A stretch of DNA of 64,000 nucleotides, taken from positions 496,001-560,000 of the forward strand of contig NZ_JANTOO010000020.1 of the NCBI RefSeq assembly GCF_024753545.1, read 5' to 3'. The position numbers and the translations under genes are program-made. This DNA is from Lysinibacillus pinottii. Its GTDB lineage: Bacteria > Bacillota > Bacilli > Bacillales_A > Planococcaceae. The notes under the pieces were generated by a model that saw only the letters and a program-made list of their open reading frames with translations, searched no databases and was not told where the DNA came from. Shown piece after piece: positions 17,496-26,541 of the stretch (the first letter of the stretch is position 1; every line of letters begins with the position of its first letter).

Positions 17496-17552
17496 ATGCT
17501 CCCCTTAGATAAACAAATTTTATTTTTAATCTGTCTATCTAATAGGGAGCAT
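17496..17552 (-). terminator. Long hairpin, probable terC terminator
   Basis: ATGCTCCC (17496-17503) pairs with GGGAGCAT (17545-17552), and the stem continues inward through TTAGATA/TATCTA with G-U pairs, for over 20 pairs. On the minus strand TTTTTT follows, 40 bases after the terC stop. It may instead be a terminal structure of the transposon remnant beside it. Confidence 0.65.
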
Positions 17553-17590
17553 ATCCAATTTTTCGATGGCTTTTGTCTACTGACTAATAG

Positions 17591-18349
17591 CTATTTTTTA
17601 TTTCGAACACCTACTATATAGCCGAAAAATGCTATGCCTAGTAAGACAATCCAGAATGTTAACTCCCATGCAGTGGAATGCGGGAATTCTGCAGGTAATA
17701 TCCCTACTTTTTCGTGGGCTAATGTTAAAACAACGAGCTTTACCCCTACCCAGCCAACGATTAAAAATGCTGCTGTTTCAAGTGAAGGATAATCATTTAA
17801 TACTTTAACAAACCATTGGGCAGCAAAACGCATCATAATAACCCCGATAAAACCGCCTAGGAGCATAACGATAAATTGTCCACCATTGATGCCACCGATA
17901 TCAAAATTCCCTAAATGAGGCAACGTGACAGCGATAGCCACTGCTGCCAGCATTGAATCAATAGCAAATGCAATATCTGCTGCTTCTACTTTGAGTACAG
18001 TTAACCAGAATCCAGACCCCTTTTTCCCAGCCTTTTCACTCGTATCTTCTTCCTCATCATTTTTATGTTTGCGCAAATCATAAATATTTTTCGCCGACAT
18101 AAATAGCAGATAAGCCGCACCTACTGCTTGTATTTGCCAATAGTTTACTAAAACAGTAATGACAAAAAGAGCAGCGAATCGAAAAATCAGAGCACCAAAT
18201 AATCCGTAAAATAACGCTTTTTTTTGTTGTTCTTGCGGTAAATGTTTGACCATTACAGCCATTACTACTGCATTATCAGCCGCTAGTAAACCCTCTAAAA
18301 CAACTAGGACAATTAAAACCCAGCCGTATTGTAATATTATTGCTTCCAT
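17591..18349 (-). CDS. TerC-family membrane protein, probable Mn2+ exporter
   Basis: 252 residues, about seven membrane segments. The metal-site motifs are visible: EGLLAADNAVVMAVM (about 19-33) and LKVEAADIAFAIDSMLAA (about 118-135), both with the E/D-A-x-D-N/A-type signature of TerC. Bacillus relatives YceF/YkoY (MeeF/MeeY) export manganese, in the case of MeeF with metallation of secreted enzymes. The leader carries a yybP-ykoY manganese riboswitch (18437-18607), which supports this substrate strongly. The ribosome site GAGGAGG lies 11 bases upstream. Confidence 0.9.
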   Translation of the reverse strand: MEAIILQYGWVLIVLVVLEGLLAADNAVVMAVMVKHLPQEQQKKALFYGLFGALIFRFAALFVITVLVNYWQIQAVGAAYLLFMSAKNIYDLRKHKNDEEEDTSEKAGKKGSGFWLTVLKVEAADIAFAIDSMLAAVAIAVTLPHLGNFDIGGINGGQFIVMLLGGFIGVIMMRFAAQWFVKVLNDYPSLETAAFLIVGWVGVKLVVLTLAHEKVGILPAEFPHSTAWELTFWIVLLGIAFFGYIVGVRNKK

Positions 18350-18415
18350 TTATGCTAGTGCCTCCTCTAAGCTCGAAATACCCCAAAATGACTTGTTCCA
18401 CTAAAGTTACAAAAG

Positions 18416-18444
18416 AAAAAAACCCCTGCCTTAAGTGGCAAAGG
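18416..18444 (-). terminator. Riboswitch-controlled terminator
   Basis: CCTTTGCC pairs with GGCAGGGG, followed by seven T on the minus strand. The CCTTTG used here is also the 3' strand of aptamer helix P1, so the two folds exclude each other. Confidence 0.8.
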
Positions 18445-18607
18445 TCTCGCTAAGTAAATTAGTACCTTATCGGTACATCAATCTACACGTCATCAGTCAT
18501 CATTTTACGTATAGAGCCATTCACTATCACATCCGATGGTAAAACCATGTCTTGACGAATGTGAAACCAGGTACAATTGCAAAACCTGTTAGCTACTCCC
18601 CTTTGAC
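18437..18607 (-). promoter_or_regulatory. yybP-ykoY manganese riboswitch
   Basis: The minus-strand leader of terC contains the class's conserved pieces in order: CAAAGGGGAGTAGC (5' side of P1 and the first junction strand), GTCAAGACATGG in the middle, and GAGACCTTTGCC (3' side of P1). P1 forms from CAAAGG (18605-18600) and CCTTTG (18444-18439). CCTTTG is reused by the downstream terminator, giving a transcriptional ON switch: Mn2+ stabilises the aptamer and frees terC. Confidence 0.88.
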
Positions 18608-18687
18608 AAAGTGTCGAAGGTATCTTCTTTCAAATATTATAGCACTATCATTTACAGCTGACAAAAATATCTAAATGGTTTTTTTCA

Positions 18688-19773
18688 TTACTTAATTTGT
18701 ATCTGGTAGCTCGTATCTTCTTTATGTGCTAAATAAAAATCAATCATTTTCGGCATCGTTTGAATAAAATCAGGACATGTAATTCCACCTTTTTGTAGAA
18801 TTTTCTGGGCTTCAGTCGTGTCGAATGTGGCATTCCATGTTAAATAATCTAATGTCTCCTGTTCCACCCCTAACTTTCTCCGAATAAAAGGGATTTGCAG
18901 AGATAGTTTTGCCCACGCAAACGGTAAACGCCCCTTCGGATAAGCATTCGTCACTAGTTTCACCATAGTACGATATACTTCCTGTACAGGATGAGGGTTC
19001 GGATCTGTTAAATGAAGTGTCTTGCCTTCAGCCTCTTGTTCTGATGCCAAAAAAGTCGAGGCATTTAATATATAATCTACTGGTACTACATTAATTGTAG
19101 ACGTAGATTGTCCAATATACGGAATAATAGGTAAACATTTTAAGCGTTCTACTAAATTTAAAAAGAAATAGGGTCCATCAAACTTAATAGTTTCACCGGT
19201 TTCAGAATGTCCCCTCACAATGCCAGGTCTAATGATTGTTAATGGGATTTCTGATTTTAAATCTTCTACTCGGAGCTCAGCCTCATATTTTGTCTCTTCA
19301 TAATAATTTTTAAATGCGAATGGTCGGATCAGTTCACTTTCACGCAGTAACCCCTCACGTGTACCAGCCACATATGCCGTACTAAAGTACATATAGCGTT
19401 TTAAATTAGGTAAAGAACGCACAAATTCATTCACCATTGTTGTCCCATGAACATTCACTTTCCAAGCAATATCACGTGGTACAGCTAAATCATATATAGC
19501 TGCTAAATGCCAAAGTACTTCAATTTGAGGTATGATTTCTTCTATTACTTGATTATCTACACCAAGATTCGGTAGGGTAATATCACCCTCTACAATTCGA
19601 ATCGAACAGTTAGGAAATTCATTTACTATTTTATTTTTCTCATGATGGGCCTTAATGGTTTCGCCAGTCAATACGATTGCTATAACCTGTTGCGTTTGTT
19701 TGTTTCGGAACAATGACCTAATTAATTGACTTGAAATGAAACCAGGAAAACCAGTAAAAAAATGAACTTTCAT
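18688..19773 (-). CDS. Extended SDR-family reductase (NAD-binding, fatty acyl-CoA reductase-like)
   Basis: 361 residues. The N-terminal glycine motif is FTGFPGFISSQL (TGxxGFxxxxL). The catalytic Tyr-Lys pair lies in NYYEETKYEAE (about 178-188), the Ser in MYFSTAYVAG (about 148-157), and RPGIVRGHSETGE (about 203) is typical of the male-sterility/thioester-reductase branch. The C-terminal part (about 260-361) is helical. Substrates in this branch are acyl thioesters or sugar nucleotides; which applies is unknown. The gene starts 20 bases after the RND pump stop and probably shares its transcript. Confidence 0.82.
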   Translation of the reverse strand: MKVHFFTGFPGFISSQLIRSLFRNKQTQQVIAIVLTGETIKAHHEKNKIVNEFPNCSIRIVEGDITLPNLGVDNQVIEEIIPQIEVLWHLAAIYDLAVPRDIAWKVNVHGTTMVNEFVRSLPNLKRYMYFSTAYVAGTREGLLRESELIRPFAFKNYYEETKYEAELRVEDLKSEIPLTIIRPGIVRGHSETGETIKFDGPYFFLNLVERLKCLPIIPYIGQSTSTINVVPVDYILNASTFLASEQEAEGKTLHLTDPNPHPVQEVYRTMVKLVTNAYPKGRLPFAWAKLSLQIPFIRRKLGVEQETLDYLTWNATFDTTEAQKILQKGGITCPDFIQTMPKMIDFYLAHKEDTSYQIQIK

Positions 19774-19793
19774 CTACCATTCCCCCCTTGATT

Positions 19794-22700
19794 CTAACGC
19801 ATCTTTCTTGTTTCTTTATCCACTAAACTATAAACAATCGGTACAATATATAGGGTTAGTAACGTGGAAGTCACAAGTCCTCCAATAACAGCTATTCCCA
19901 TCGGTTGATTCATCTCTGTTCCTTCACCTATGCCAAGTGCAAGTGGCAACAACCCTAATATAGTTGTTAACGCTGTCATTAAGATTGGACGGAGACGATC
20001 CTGAGTAGCTAGTAAAATTGCTTCATAAGCAGACATACCATTTGCTTTTTGCTGATTAATATAATCAACTAGCACAATACCATTATTTACAACAATCCCT
20101 ACAAGTACTAAAATTCCTATTACAGATGTCACACCAATTAAAGTATTTGTAGCAAACATGGCAGCCGCTACCCCTATGATCATTAATGGAACCGTAAACA
20201 TAATGACAAACGGATATTTGAATGATTCAAATTGAGCAGCCATCACAATATACACTAATATAATGGCAAGAATCACTGCTAATAGCATATCATCGATTGC
20301 ACTATCATAAAGCTCACGATCACCGCTAAATACGATTTGTGTAGTAGGAGCTAATTGAGCACTCTTTATTGCTTTATCTACTTTTGCCGATATTCCCCCT
20401 AAAGATTCCTTCGTTTCATATTCAACAAAAAATGCCACTGCTGCCGCCTGATCTGAACGGCGAATAGAGACGGGTCCCTCTTTTATAGAAACTGTCGCAA
20501 CATCCTCTAATTTCACAAATACCCCTGCTGGTGAACGCAGTTGCATTGCTTTTAGTGAATCTATACTATCATTGAAGAGCTGACCGAAACCTGTGTAGAC
20601 AGGTAATACAGCACCATCCTCTGCAATTAATTGGGAGGTTAATTGTCCTCTTGTCATTTGATTGACAGACTGTGCAATTTGCGCGGGTATGAAACCATAG
20701 TCTTTTGCCTTTTCTCGGTTTACTTCAATTTGAATTTCTTGAACAGTATTATCTAAATCTGTGGAAACTTTCGTCACCTCTTCAATTGCTTGCAGGTCTT
20801 GTTGTACTTTATTGACTGCCTCTTGGAGCCTTTGTTCATCAGAGTCGGTTAATCGAAACGTTAAAGTATGCGGTGATGAGCCAGTTGCTGTCGATACGTT
20901 AAATGTCAGTTCAGTCTTCTCCTCTAGCTCTCCCAGTAAGTCTTGCTCTAGCTCTTCAACAAATTCAAAAATTGAACGTTCTCTTTCTGCTAAAGGCACA
21001 AGCTTTACATACATCTCTGCTTGGTTCGGGCTAGTTTGTCCACGTGATTGTGATTGTTGTGTACCGCCGATTAAACTAACATAAACATCCACATCTTTTT
21101 CCTGCTTTAAACGTTCCTCAATCTTTCTGACTACCTGTTCAGTTTTCGATACAGCTACACCCTTTTCAAGATTGACGCTAATAGTTGTAAAACCTTCATC
21201 GGTAGGTGGTAAAAATTCAGTACCTATTCTAGTCAATCCAAATAATGATAGGCCAAAGCAAACTACCGTGAAAATTAGTAGGAGCATGCGATGCTGCAGA
21301 ACCCACACAATAGACGATTTGTACTGCCTATAAAATAGAGATTTACTACGCTGCTCATAAAAGTTAATACTTTTCATTTTTAATAGCCGACTCGCTAGCA
21401 TCGGTACTACTGTAAGGGCAACTACTAAAGAGGCAATTAAACTAAATGAAATAGTGAGAGCAAATTCTGTAAAAATTTGTCCAATCAGTCCTTCGATGAA
21501 CATAACAGGAATAAAGACAGCGATTGTTGTTAGTGTTGAAGCAGTAATCGCAAGAGCAACTTCCCTTGTCCCTTCCTGCGCTGCTGTAATAGGATCTTTT
21601 CCTAACCCTAAGTGTCTTTCAATATTTTCAATAACAACGATTGCATTATCCACTAGCATGCCAATACCCAATGCTAGAGCACCTAATGTCATAATATTGA
21701 GTGAAAAATCAGCCAAAAACATTAATACAAATGTCACAATAACCGAATAGGGGATGGCAATACCAATAATGATAGGGCTCTTCACACTGCGTAAAAACAC
21801 AAAAAGAACGACCATCGCAAACAGACCTCCTAAAATTAAGGAAGAGCCTATGTTGCTAATGGCAATATCCACGTAGTTGCCTTGATCTACTAATATGTCT
21901 GCTGTAATTCCCCTGTATTGCTCTTTCTCTAGCAATTCATTTAAGGTTTGTTGAAACTCCTTTGACACTTCAGCAGTATTCGCACCCGACTCCTGTAAAA
22001 CGGACATAAGAACTGCTGCATGCTCATTGGCACGGGTTGTCGTTACAGATGGCTGTTCTGCCCTTTTAACAGAGGCGAGGTTGCCAACTGTTAACGCTTC
22101 ACCTGTTAAAGGATTCACGGAAACAATTAAATCGGCTATATCCTGAGGTGATGTTAAAGTACTAACAATACGTGTTGTTAACATTTTTCCATCATCAGTT
22201 AAAACAGGGTCACCAGGAAGTGATACATTGTTCGCTTGGACTATTTGAATAATATCTGCCTGTGTTAAGCCTTTTTCGACTAACTTTACCTCATCTAACG
22301 TTATTTGTATTTCCTCTATAAGCTTCCCAGAAACATTTACACTTGCGACACCCTCTGTCCGTCGAAGCTCCTTTTCTAAATCCTCTGCTAATAAGCGCAC
22401 ATCTACATTTTCATTTTCTGCCCGCAATGAAAGCTGAATAATGGGAAATTGGGATGGATCAAACTTTAAAAAGCTTGGTTTGCCCGCATCATTGGGAAGT
22501 GGTGTCATATCAATTCTCTGTAAAATATCAAGCTGGACATCTTCTAGGTTGGTGGACCAATTGAATTCAAGGACGATTAAATTGCTTCCTTCTTGTGAAG
22601 TTGATTGTAGTTTCTTAATGCCTGGTAAGGTGGCTAGTGTTGCCTCTAAAGGCTTCGTCACCCTTTCATTCACCTCTGTTGGACTGGCTCCCGGATAAGA

Positions 22701-22847
22701 GGTGACTACTACACCTATTGGCGGATTTAGCTCAGGTATTAAAGTAATCGGTATTTTTAATAACGATACACCACCTAATAAAATTACAAATAGCATCGTT
22801 ACAATAGTAAATACTGGTCTTTTAATCGAAAAATTACTGATGTTCAT
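19794..22847 (-). CDS. RND-family efflux transporter (SwrC/YerP-like)
   Basis: 1017 residues with AcrB-like architecture: TM1 at 10-32, a large extracytoplasmic domain (about 33-330), TM2-6, a conserved TM4 motif GIGMLVDNAIVVIENIERH with paired Asp/Asn in the proton relay, a second large loop (about 540-840) and TM8-12. Gram-positive members such as B. subtilis SwrC export surfactin and other amphiphiles and need no outer-membrane channel. The AAGGAG site lies 8 bases before the ATG. It heads a two-gene unit with the SDR reductase. Surfactant or antibiotic export is inferred. Confidence 0.92.
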   Translation of the reverse strand: MNISNFSIKRPVFTIVTMLFVILLGGVSLLKIPITLIPELNPPIGVVVTSYPGASPTEVNERVTKPLEATLATLPGIKKLQSTSQEGSNLIVLEFNWSTNLEDVQLDILQRIDMTPLPNDAGKPSFLKFDPSQFPIIQLSLRAENENVDVRLLAEDLEKELRRTEGVASVNVSGKLIEEIQITLDEVKLVEKGLTQADIIQIVQANNVSLPGDPVLTDDGKMLTTRIVSTLTSPQDIADLIVSVNPLTGEALTVGNLASVKRAEQPSVTTTRANEHAAVLMSVLQESGANTAEVSKEFQQTLNELLEKEQYRGITADILVDQGNYVDIAISNIGSSLILGGLFAMVVLFVFLRSVKSPIIIGIAIPYSVIVTFVLMFLADFSLNIMTLGALALGIGMLVDNAIVVIENIERHLGLGKDPITAAQEGTREVALAITASTLTTIAVFIPVMFIEGLIGQIFTEFALTISFSLIASLVVALTVVPMLASRLLKMKSINFYEQRSKSLFYRQYKSSIVWVLQHRMLLLIFTVVCFGLSLFGLTRIGTEFLPPTDEGFTTISVNLEKGVAVSKTEQVVRKIEERLKQEKDVDVYVSLIGGTQQSQSRGQTSPNQAEMYVKLVPLAERERSIFEFVEELEQDLLGELEEKTELTFNVSTATGSSPHTLTFRLTDSDEQRLQEAVNKVQQDLQAIEEVTKVSTDLDNTVQEIQIEVNREKAKDYGFIPAQIAQSVNQMTRGQLTSQLIAEDGAVLPVYTGFGQLFNDSIDSLKAMQLRSPAGVFVKLEDVATVSIKEGPVSIRRSDQAAAVAFFVEYETKESLGGISAKVDKAIKSAQLAPTTQIVFSGDRELYDSAIDDMLLAVILAIILVYIVMAAQFESFKYPFVIMFTVPLMIIGVAAAMFATNTLIGVTSVIGILVLVGIVVNNGIVLVDYINQQKANGMSAYEAILLATQDRLRPILMTALTTILGLLPLALGIGEGTEMNQPMGIAVIGGLVTSTLLTLYIVPIVYSLVDKETRKMR

Positions 22848-23003
22848 ATTAAAAACTCCTTCTTCTACCTCTTCCTTTCTATCATAGCCGAAAAGGGCAT
22901 TATTTTATAAATGAGCTAATTTCCTATCTTAAGCGCATTTGCGAATTCAAATTTCCTAATACTGTATATATTCTACAATCCGTGTCAAATTTCCTTGTAA
23001 AAA

Positions 23004-23034
23004 AACACGAATCGCAAAATTGTCGATTCGTGTT
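23004..23034 (-). terminator. Intrinsic terminator of prfC
   Basis: The 11-bp perfect stem AACACGAATCG/CGATTCGTGTT is followed by T7 on the minus strand, just after the prfC stop. Confidence 0.9.
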
Positions 23035-23039
23035 GACTA

Positions 23040-24617
23040 TTAAAGAAGGCTATAAAGTTTAATGTTTTCATTTTTATCGGCAAACCAACGCATGGCAAAC
23101 TCATTTTCGAATAAGAACACAAGATTATCAAAACGATCTTTCACCAGCATTGAACGTCCAGAGGACATAGATTCTTTAACATCCTCTTCATTTTCAATCC
23201 AACGGGCAATTTTCGAACCAATTGGCTCCATCCTTACTTCCACATTGTATTCATTTTTCATACGATGTTCAAATACTTCAAATTGAAGTTGACCCACTGC
23301 TCCAAGAATAACTTCCTCTGTGTGCAGTGTTTTATAATATTGAATGGCACCTTCTTGTACTAATTGTAAAATACCTTTATGGAATTGCTTCGATTTCATT
23401 ACGTTTTTAGCCGTTACACGGACAAATAACTCTGGAGTAAACTGTGGTAATTTTTCAAATTGGAATGTTTTTTTACCACCCACTACGGTATCTCCAATTT
23501 GATAAGTCCCTGTGTCATATAAACCGATAATATCCCCTGCAACAGCTTCATCTACAGTCTCACGATCATCAGCTAGGAATTGTGTAGATTGTGTGACTTT
23601 AAAGGATTTGCCAGTACGAGACAAAGTCATATTCATGCCACGCTCAAATTTACCAGACACAATACGGACAAAGGCAATACGGTCACGGTGCGCAGGATTC
23701 ATATTAGCTTGAATTTTGAATATGAATCCTGAAAATTCCTCTTGTTCAAGCGGATCAATAAACTGCTCATCTTCCGTAATTCTAGGCTGTGGTATTGGTG
23801 CAAATTGTAAGTAAGTCTCTAGGAATGTTTGTACCCCAAAATTTGTTAAAGCTGAACCAAAGAACACTGGTGTTAATTCGCCACGACGAATTTTTTCTTC
23901 CGAATATTCATTACCAGCCTCGTCCAGTAGTAATATATCATCCATTGCTTGAGAATAATAAGAAGTAACTTTCATCGGATGCTCTACAGCAAGTTCACCA
24001 TTTTCATCTATTGGCAGAAAGCGTTCAGCTTCATCCGTACGGAACTGCTCAATACGCTTATTGTAACGATCATAAATACCAAGAAACTCTTTCCCCATAC
24101 CAATCGGCCAGTTCATAGGATATGCATGTATCCCCAGTACTTCCTCAAGCTCTTCTATTAGCTCAAGCGGCTCTTTCCCTTGACGGTCCAATTTATTAAT
24201 AAAAGTGAAAATCGGAATACCGCGCATTTTACAAACCTTAAATAGCTTTAAAGTTTGCGCCTCTATCCCTTTAGCGGCGTCCACTACCATGACAGCACTA
24301 TCTACTGCCATTAATGTGCGATAAGTATCTTCTGAGAAGTCTTGGTGCCCAGGGGTATCCAAGATATTCACACGTGAGCCATTATAGTCAAATTGCATCA
24401 CGGAAGAAGTAACAGAGATACCACGTTGCTTTTCGATTTCCATCCAGTCAGATGTTGCAAACTTACCTGTTTTTTTTCCTTTTACTGTCCCTGCGTCACG
24501 AATGGCGCCTCCAAAAAGTAAAAGCTTTTCTGTAATCGTCGTTTTCCCAGCATCAGGGTGACTGATAATGGCAAAAGTACGACGGGATTGTATATCTTTT
24601 TCTAAATTTGAATTCAT
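23040..24617 (-). CDS. prfC: Peptide chain release factor 3
   Basis: A 525-residue translational GTPase that recycles RF1/RF2 from the ribosome. The GTPase motifs are complete: SHPDAGKTT (G1), RGISVTSS (G2), DTPGHQDF (G3), FINKLD (G4) and FFGSA (G5). Domains II and III follow, ending in FADKNENIKLYSLL. The length is normal for RF3. It lies next to a solitary murE, an arrangement also found in Staphylococcus aureus. Confidence 0.97.
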   Translation of the reverse strand: MNSNLEKDIQSRRTFAIISHPDAGKTTITEKLLLFGGAIRDAGTVKGKKTGKFATSDWMEIEKQRGISVTSSVMQFDYNGSRVNILDTPGHQDFSEDTYRTLMAVDSAVMVVDAAKGIEAQTLKLFKVCKMRGIPIFTFINKLDRQGKEPLELIEELEEVLGIHAYPMNWPIGMGKEFLGIYDRYNKRIEQFRTDEAERFLPIDENGELAVEHPMKVTSYYSQAMDDILLLDEAGNEYSEEKIRRGELTPVFFGSALTNFGVQTFLETYLQFAPIPQPRITEDEQFIDPLEQEEFSGFIFKIQANMNPAHRDRIAFVRIVSGKFERGMNMTLSRTGKSFKVTQSTQFLADDRETVDEAVAGDIIGLYDTGTYQIGDTVVGGKKTFQFEKLPQFTPELFVRVTAKNVMKSKQFHKGILQLVQEGAIQYYKTLHTEEVILGAVGQLQFEVFEHRMKNEYNVEVRMEPIGSKIARWIENEEDVKESMSSGRSMLVKDRFDNLVFLFENEFAMRWFADKNENIKLYSLL

Positions 24618-24701
24618 CTCGTCATTCTCCTTTTTTCATACTTAATAATAATAAAAGAAGTCTTGCCTTTCGTACAACCTTTTTACATGAAATCGCCAAA
24701 A

Positions 24702-24733
24702 AGAAAACCCTTTAGTACTATCTAAAAGGGTTT
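24702..24733 (-). terminator. Intrinsic terminator of murE
   Basis: AAACCCTTT (24705-24713) pairs with AAAGGGTTT (24725-24733). On the minus strand TTTTCTTTTT follows. It separates murE from prfC. Confidence 0.85.
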
Positions 24734-24751
24734 CCTAAATCTTATATTCCA

Positions 24752-26218
24752 TCAAACAAATTTCAAACGGCCAGCTTCTATTGCTATTTCTGCATCACTA
24801 TGCGGAAATTTTGTATTTTCAATAATTTGATAATCCTCATGGCCTTTACCAGCAAAAATAATCATATCGCCTGGTTCAGCAACCTCAATCGCATGACGAA
24901 CTGCCTCTGCACGATCTCCGATACAGGCAAAATTGTCATGTAACATCCCTTTTGCCAAATCACCCGTAATACTATTATAGTCCTCATAGCGTGGGTCATC
25001 TGTTGTCAAAATAACATACTCTGCTGCCGACGCCTTCTCAGCCATGGCAGGACGTTTTGATTTATCACGGTTACCACCTGTCCCAACTAAGAAAATAAGT
25101 TTGCCCTTTTTATATGGTTGTGCTGCCTCAATCGCTTTTTCAATAGCATCAGGTGTATGTGCATAATCAACAAACATTTGTACAGGTAGCTCAGAGCATA
25201 CTTTTTCCATACGTCCTTTAACTGGTGGAAGTTGCTCGATTTGCTCAATAATGGCCTCCATAGAATAGCCACGACCATAAAATGCCACCATTGCTGCTAA
25301 CACATTATAAATGTTAAATTCACCTAGTAAATTCATTTTCACACGATAAATTCCTTCTGACATCTCCACATCAAAAGATGTCATATAATCGTGATATTCA
25401 CAGTTAATGGCACGGAAATCTGCTGTTTCATTTTTTAAACCATATGTCCACACTGGAAATGGTGTCATAGCTGCGTACCGCTCTGACCAAGCATCATCGG
25501 CATTTAGCACAACAAATTTATTTTTTTCTAAATCTTGTCCAAGCTGGGAGAATAATAAACCTTTGGCATGCCCATATTCCTCCATCGTACCATGGAAATC
25601 AAGATGATCGTGCGTTAGATTTGTAAAAATAGCTACATCATAGTCAACACCTGCTAAACGTCCAAGTGCTAATCCATGGGATGAAACCTCCATCGTCATT
25701 AAACGACAGCCTTCCATTTTTGCTCTAAAAATCATTTGTTGTGTTGATAACGCATCACTTGTTGTATTGGCAGATTCATATAAAATTCCATTTAAATTAA
25801 AGCCAATTGTGCCAGATAAGGCAGATTTTTCACCCATACCATGCATAATATTTTGAATAATACCTGTTACAGATGTTTTACCATTCGTTCCCGTTACCCC
25901 GATCATCGTTATATCTTTGGAAGGATAATCAAAAAACTTTGCGGCTAACAAGCCTACTGCACGGTCTGTGTCTTTTACAATTACTTGAGCAATCATCTCA
26001 CCTAGCGGCAATTCCCGCTCTGTTACAACAATCGTAGCACCTCCATCTACAGCCTTTTGAGCATAGTCATGTCCATCCACTGTATAACCTTTAATACAAA
26101 CAAACATGCTATTTGGCTGTACACTTCTTGAATCTACTACGATATCAGTCACTTGGTCTGGCAACATGCCAATTATTTTTTTCAAAGGTAATGCACTTAA
26201 CAATTCCTCTGCATACAT
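24752..26218 (-). CDS. murE: UDP-MurNAc-tripeptide ligase MurE (stand-alone, probably lysine- or mDAP-adding)
   Basis: 488 residues. Adds the third amino acid of the peptidoglycan stem. The ATP loop is GVTGTNGKTS (about 105), the Mur-ligase centre is TNLTHDHLDFHGTMEEYGHAK, and the C-terminal domain begins at VDYAHTPDAIE. The loop that selects the amino acid is TDDPRYEDY: mDAP enzymes usually have DNPR and the S. aureus lysine enzyme DNPA, so specificity is ambiguous. The location beside prfC and the similarity of HGTMEEYGHAKGLLFSQLG to the staphylococcal enzyme suggest the L-lysine type. The start is at the ATG at 26218 (GGAGG eight bases upstream). Paired Spo0A boxes lie upstream. Confidence 0.93.
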   Translation of the reverse strand: MYAEELLSALPLKKIIGMLPDQVTDIVVDSRSVQPNSMFVCIKGYTVDGHDYAQKAVDGGATIVVTERELPLGEMIAQVIVKDTDRAVGLLAAKFFDYPSKDITMIGVTGTNGKTSVTGIIQNIMHGMGEKSALSGTIGFNLNGILYESANTTSDALSTQQMIFRAKMEGCRLMTMEVSSHGLALGRLAGVDYDVAIFTNLTHDHLDFHGTMEEYGHAKGLLFSQLGQDLEKNKFVVLNADDAWSERYAAMTPFPVWTYGLKNETADFRAINCEYHDYMTSFDVEMSEGIYRVKMNLLGEFNIYNVLAAMVAFYGRGYSMEAIIEQIEQLPPVKGRMEKVCSELPVQMFVDYAHTPDAIEKAIEAAQPYKKGKLIFLVGTGGNRDKSKRPAMAEKASAAEYVILTTDDPRYEDYNSITGDLAKGMLHDNFACIGDRAEAVRHAIEVAEPGDMIIFAGKGHEDYQIIENTKFPHSDAEIAIEAGRLKFV

Positions 26219-26267
26219 TTCATAGTCCTCCAATCAATCTCTACACTCATGTCATCATTTTTGATTA

Positions 26268-26286
26268 TTCGACAAAAAACGACAAA
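26268..26286 (-). promoter_or_regulatory. Pair of Spo0A boxes upstream of murE
   Basis: The minus strand carries TTTGTCGTT (26286-26278) and, one base on, the exact consensus TTTGTCGAA (26276-26268). They lie about 50 bases before the murE start, over the likely promoter. Binding by Spo0A is inferred. Confidence 0.55.
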
Positions 26287-26366
26287 ATGAATCCCCCCAC
26301 GCTCTATTGAACTTATTTTACTACTTATTTCGCGATAAATAAAATGTCTCCGTGCTGTTTTTTTAA

Positions 26367-26381
26367 CGAAAACGCTTTCAT
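26367..26381 (-). promoter_or_regulatory. Candidate CcpA (cre) site
   Basis: The minus strand reads ATGAAAGCGTTTTCG, which fits the degenerate cre pattern at all fixed positions except the last. It lies about 150 bases upstream of murE and beyond the aldehyde dehydrogenase terminator, so its target is unclear. Confidence 0.35.
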
Positions 26382-26502
26382 TTGAACAAAAAATACGTTT
26401 TCTTCAATTTTTTCATAATTAATGACTAATCGGCATTTTTCGACACGCCTAGGTTGGGATTTTTGGGGATATTTTTCTATACAAAGGAGGGTTTTTTTGA
26501 AA

Positions 26503-26534
26503 GGGGATATCTTCATTTGAAAAAAGATACCCCC
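26503..26534 (-). terminator. Terminator of the aldehyde dehydrogenase gene
   Basis: GGGGATATCTT (26503-26513) pairs with AAGATACCCC (26524-26533) with one mismatch, just after the gene's stop. The T run on the minus strand is short. Confidence 0.55.
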
Positions 26535-26541
26535 ATTTTAA

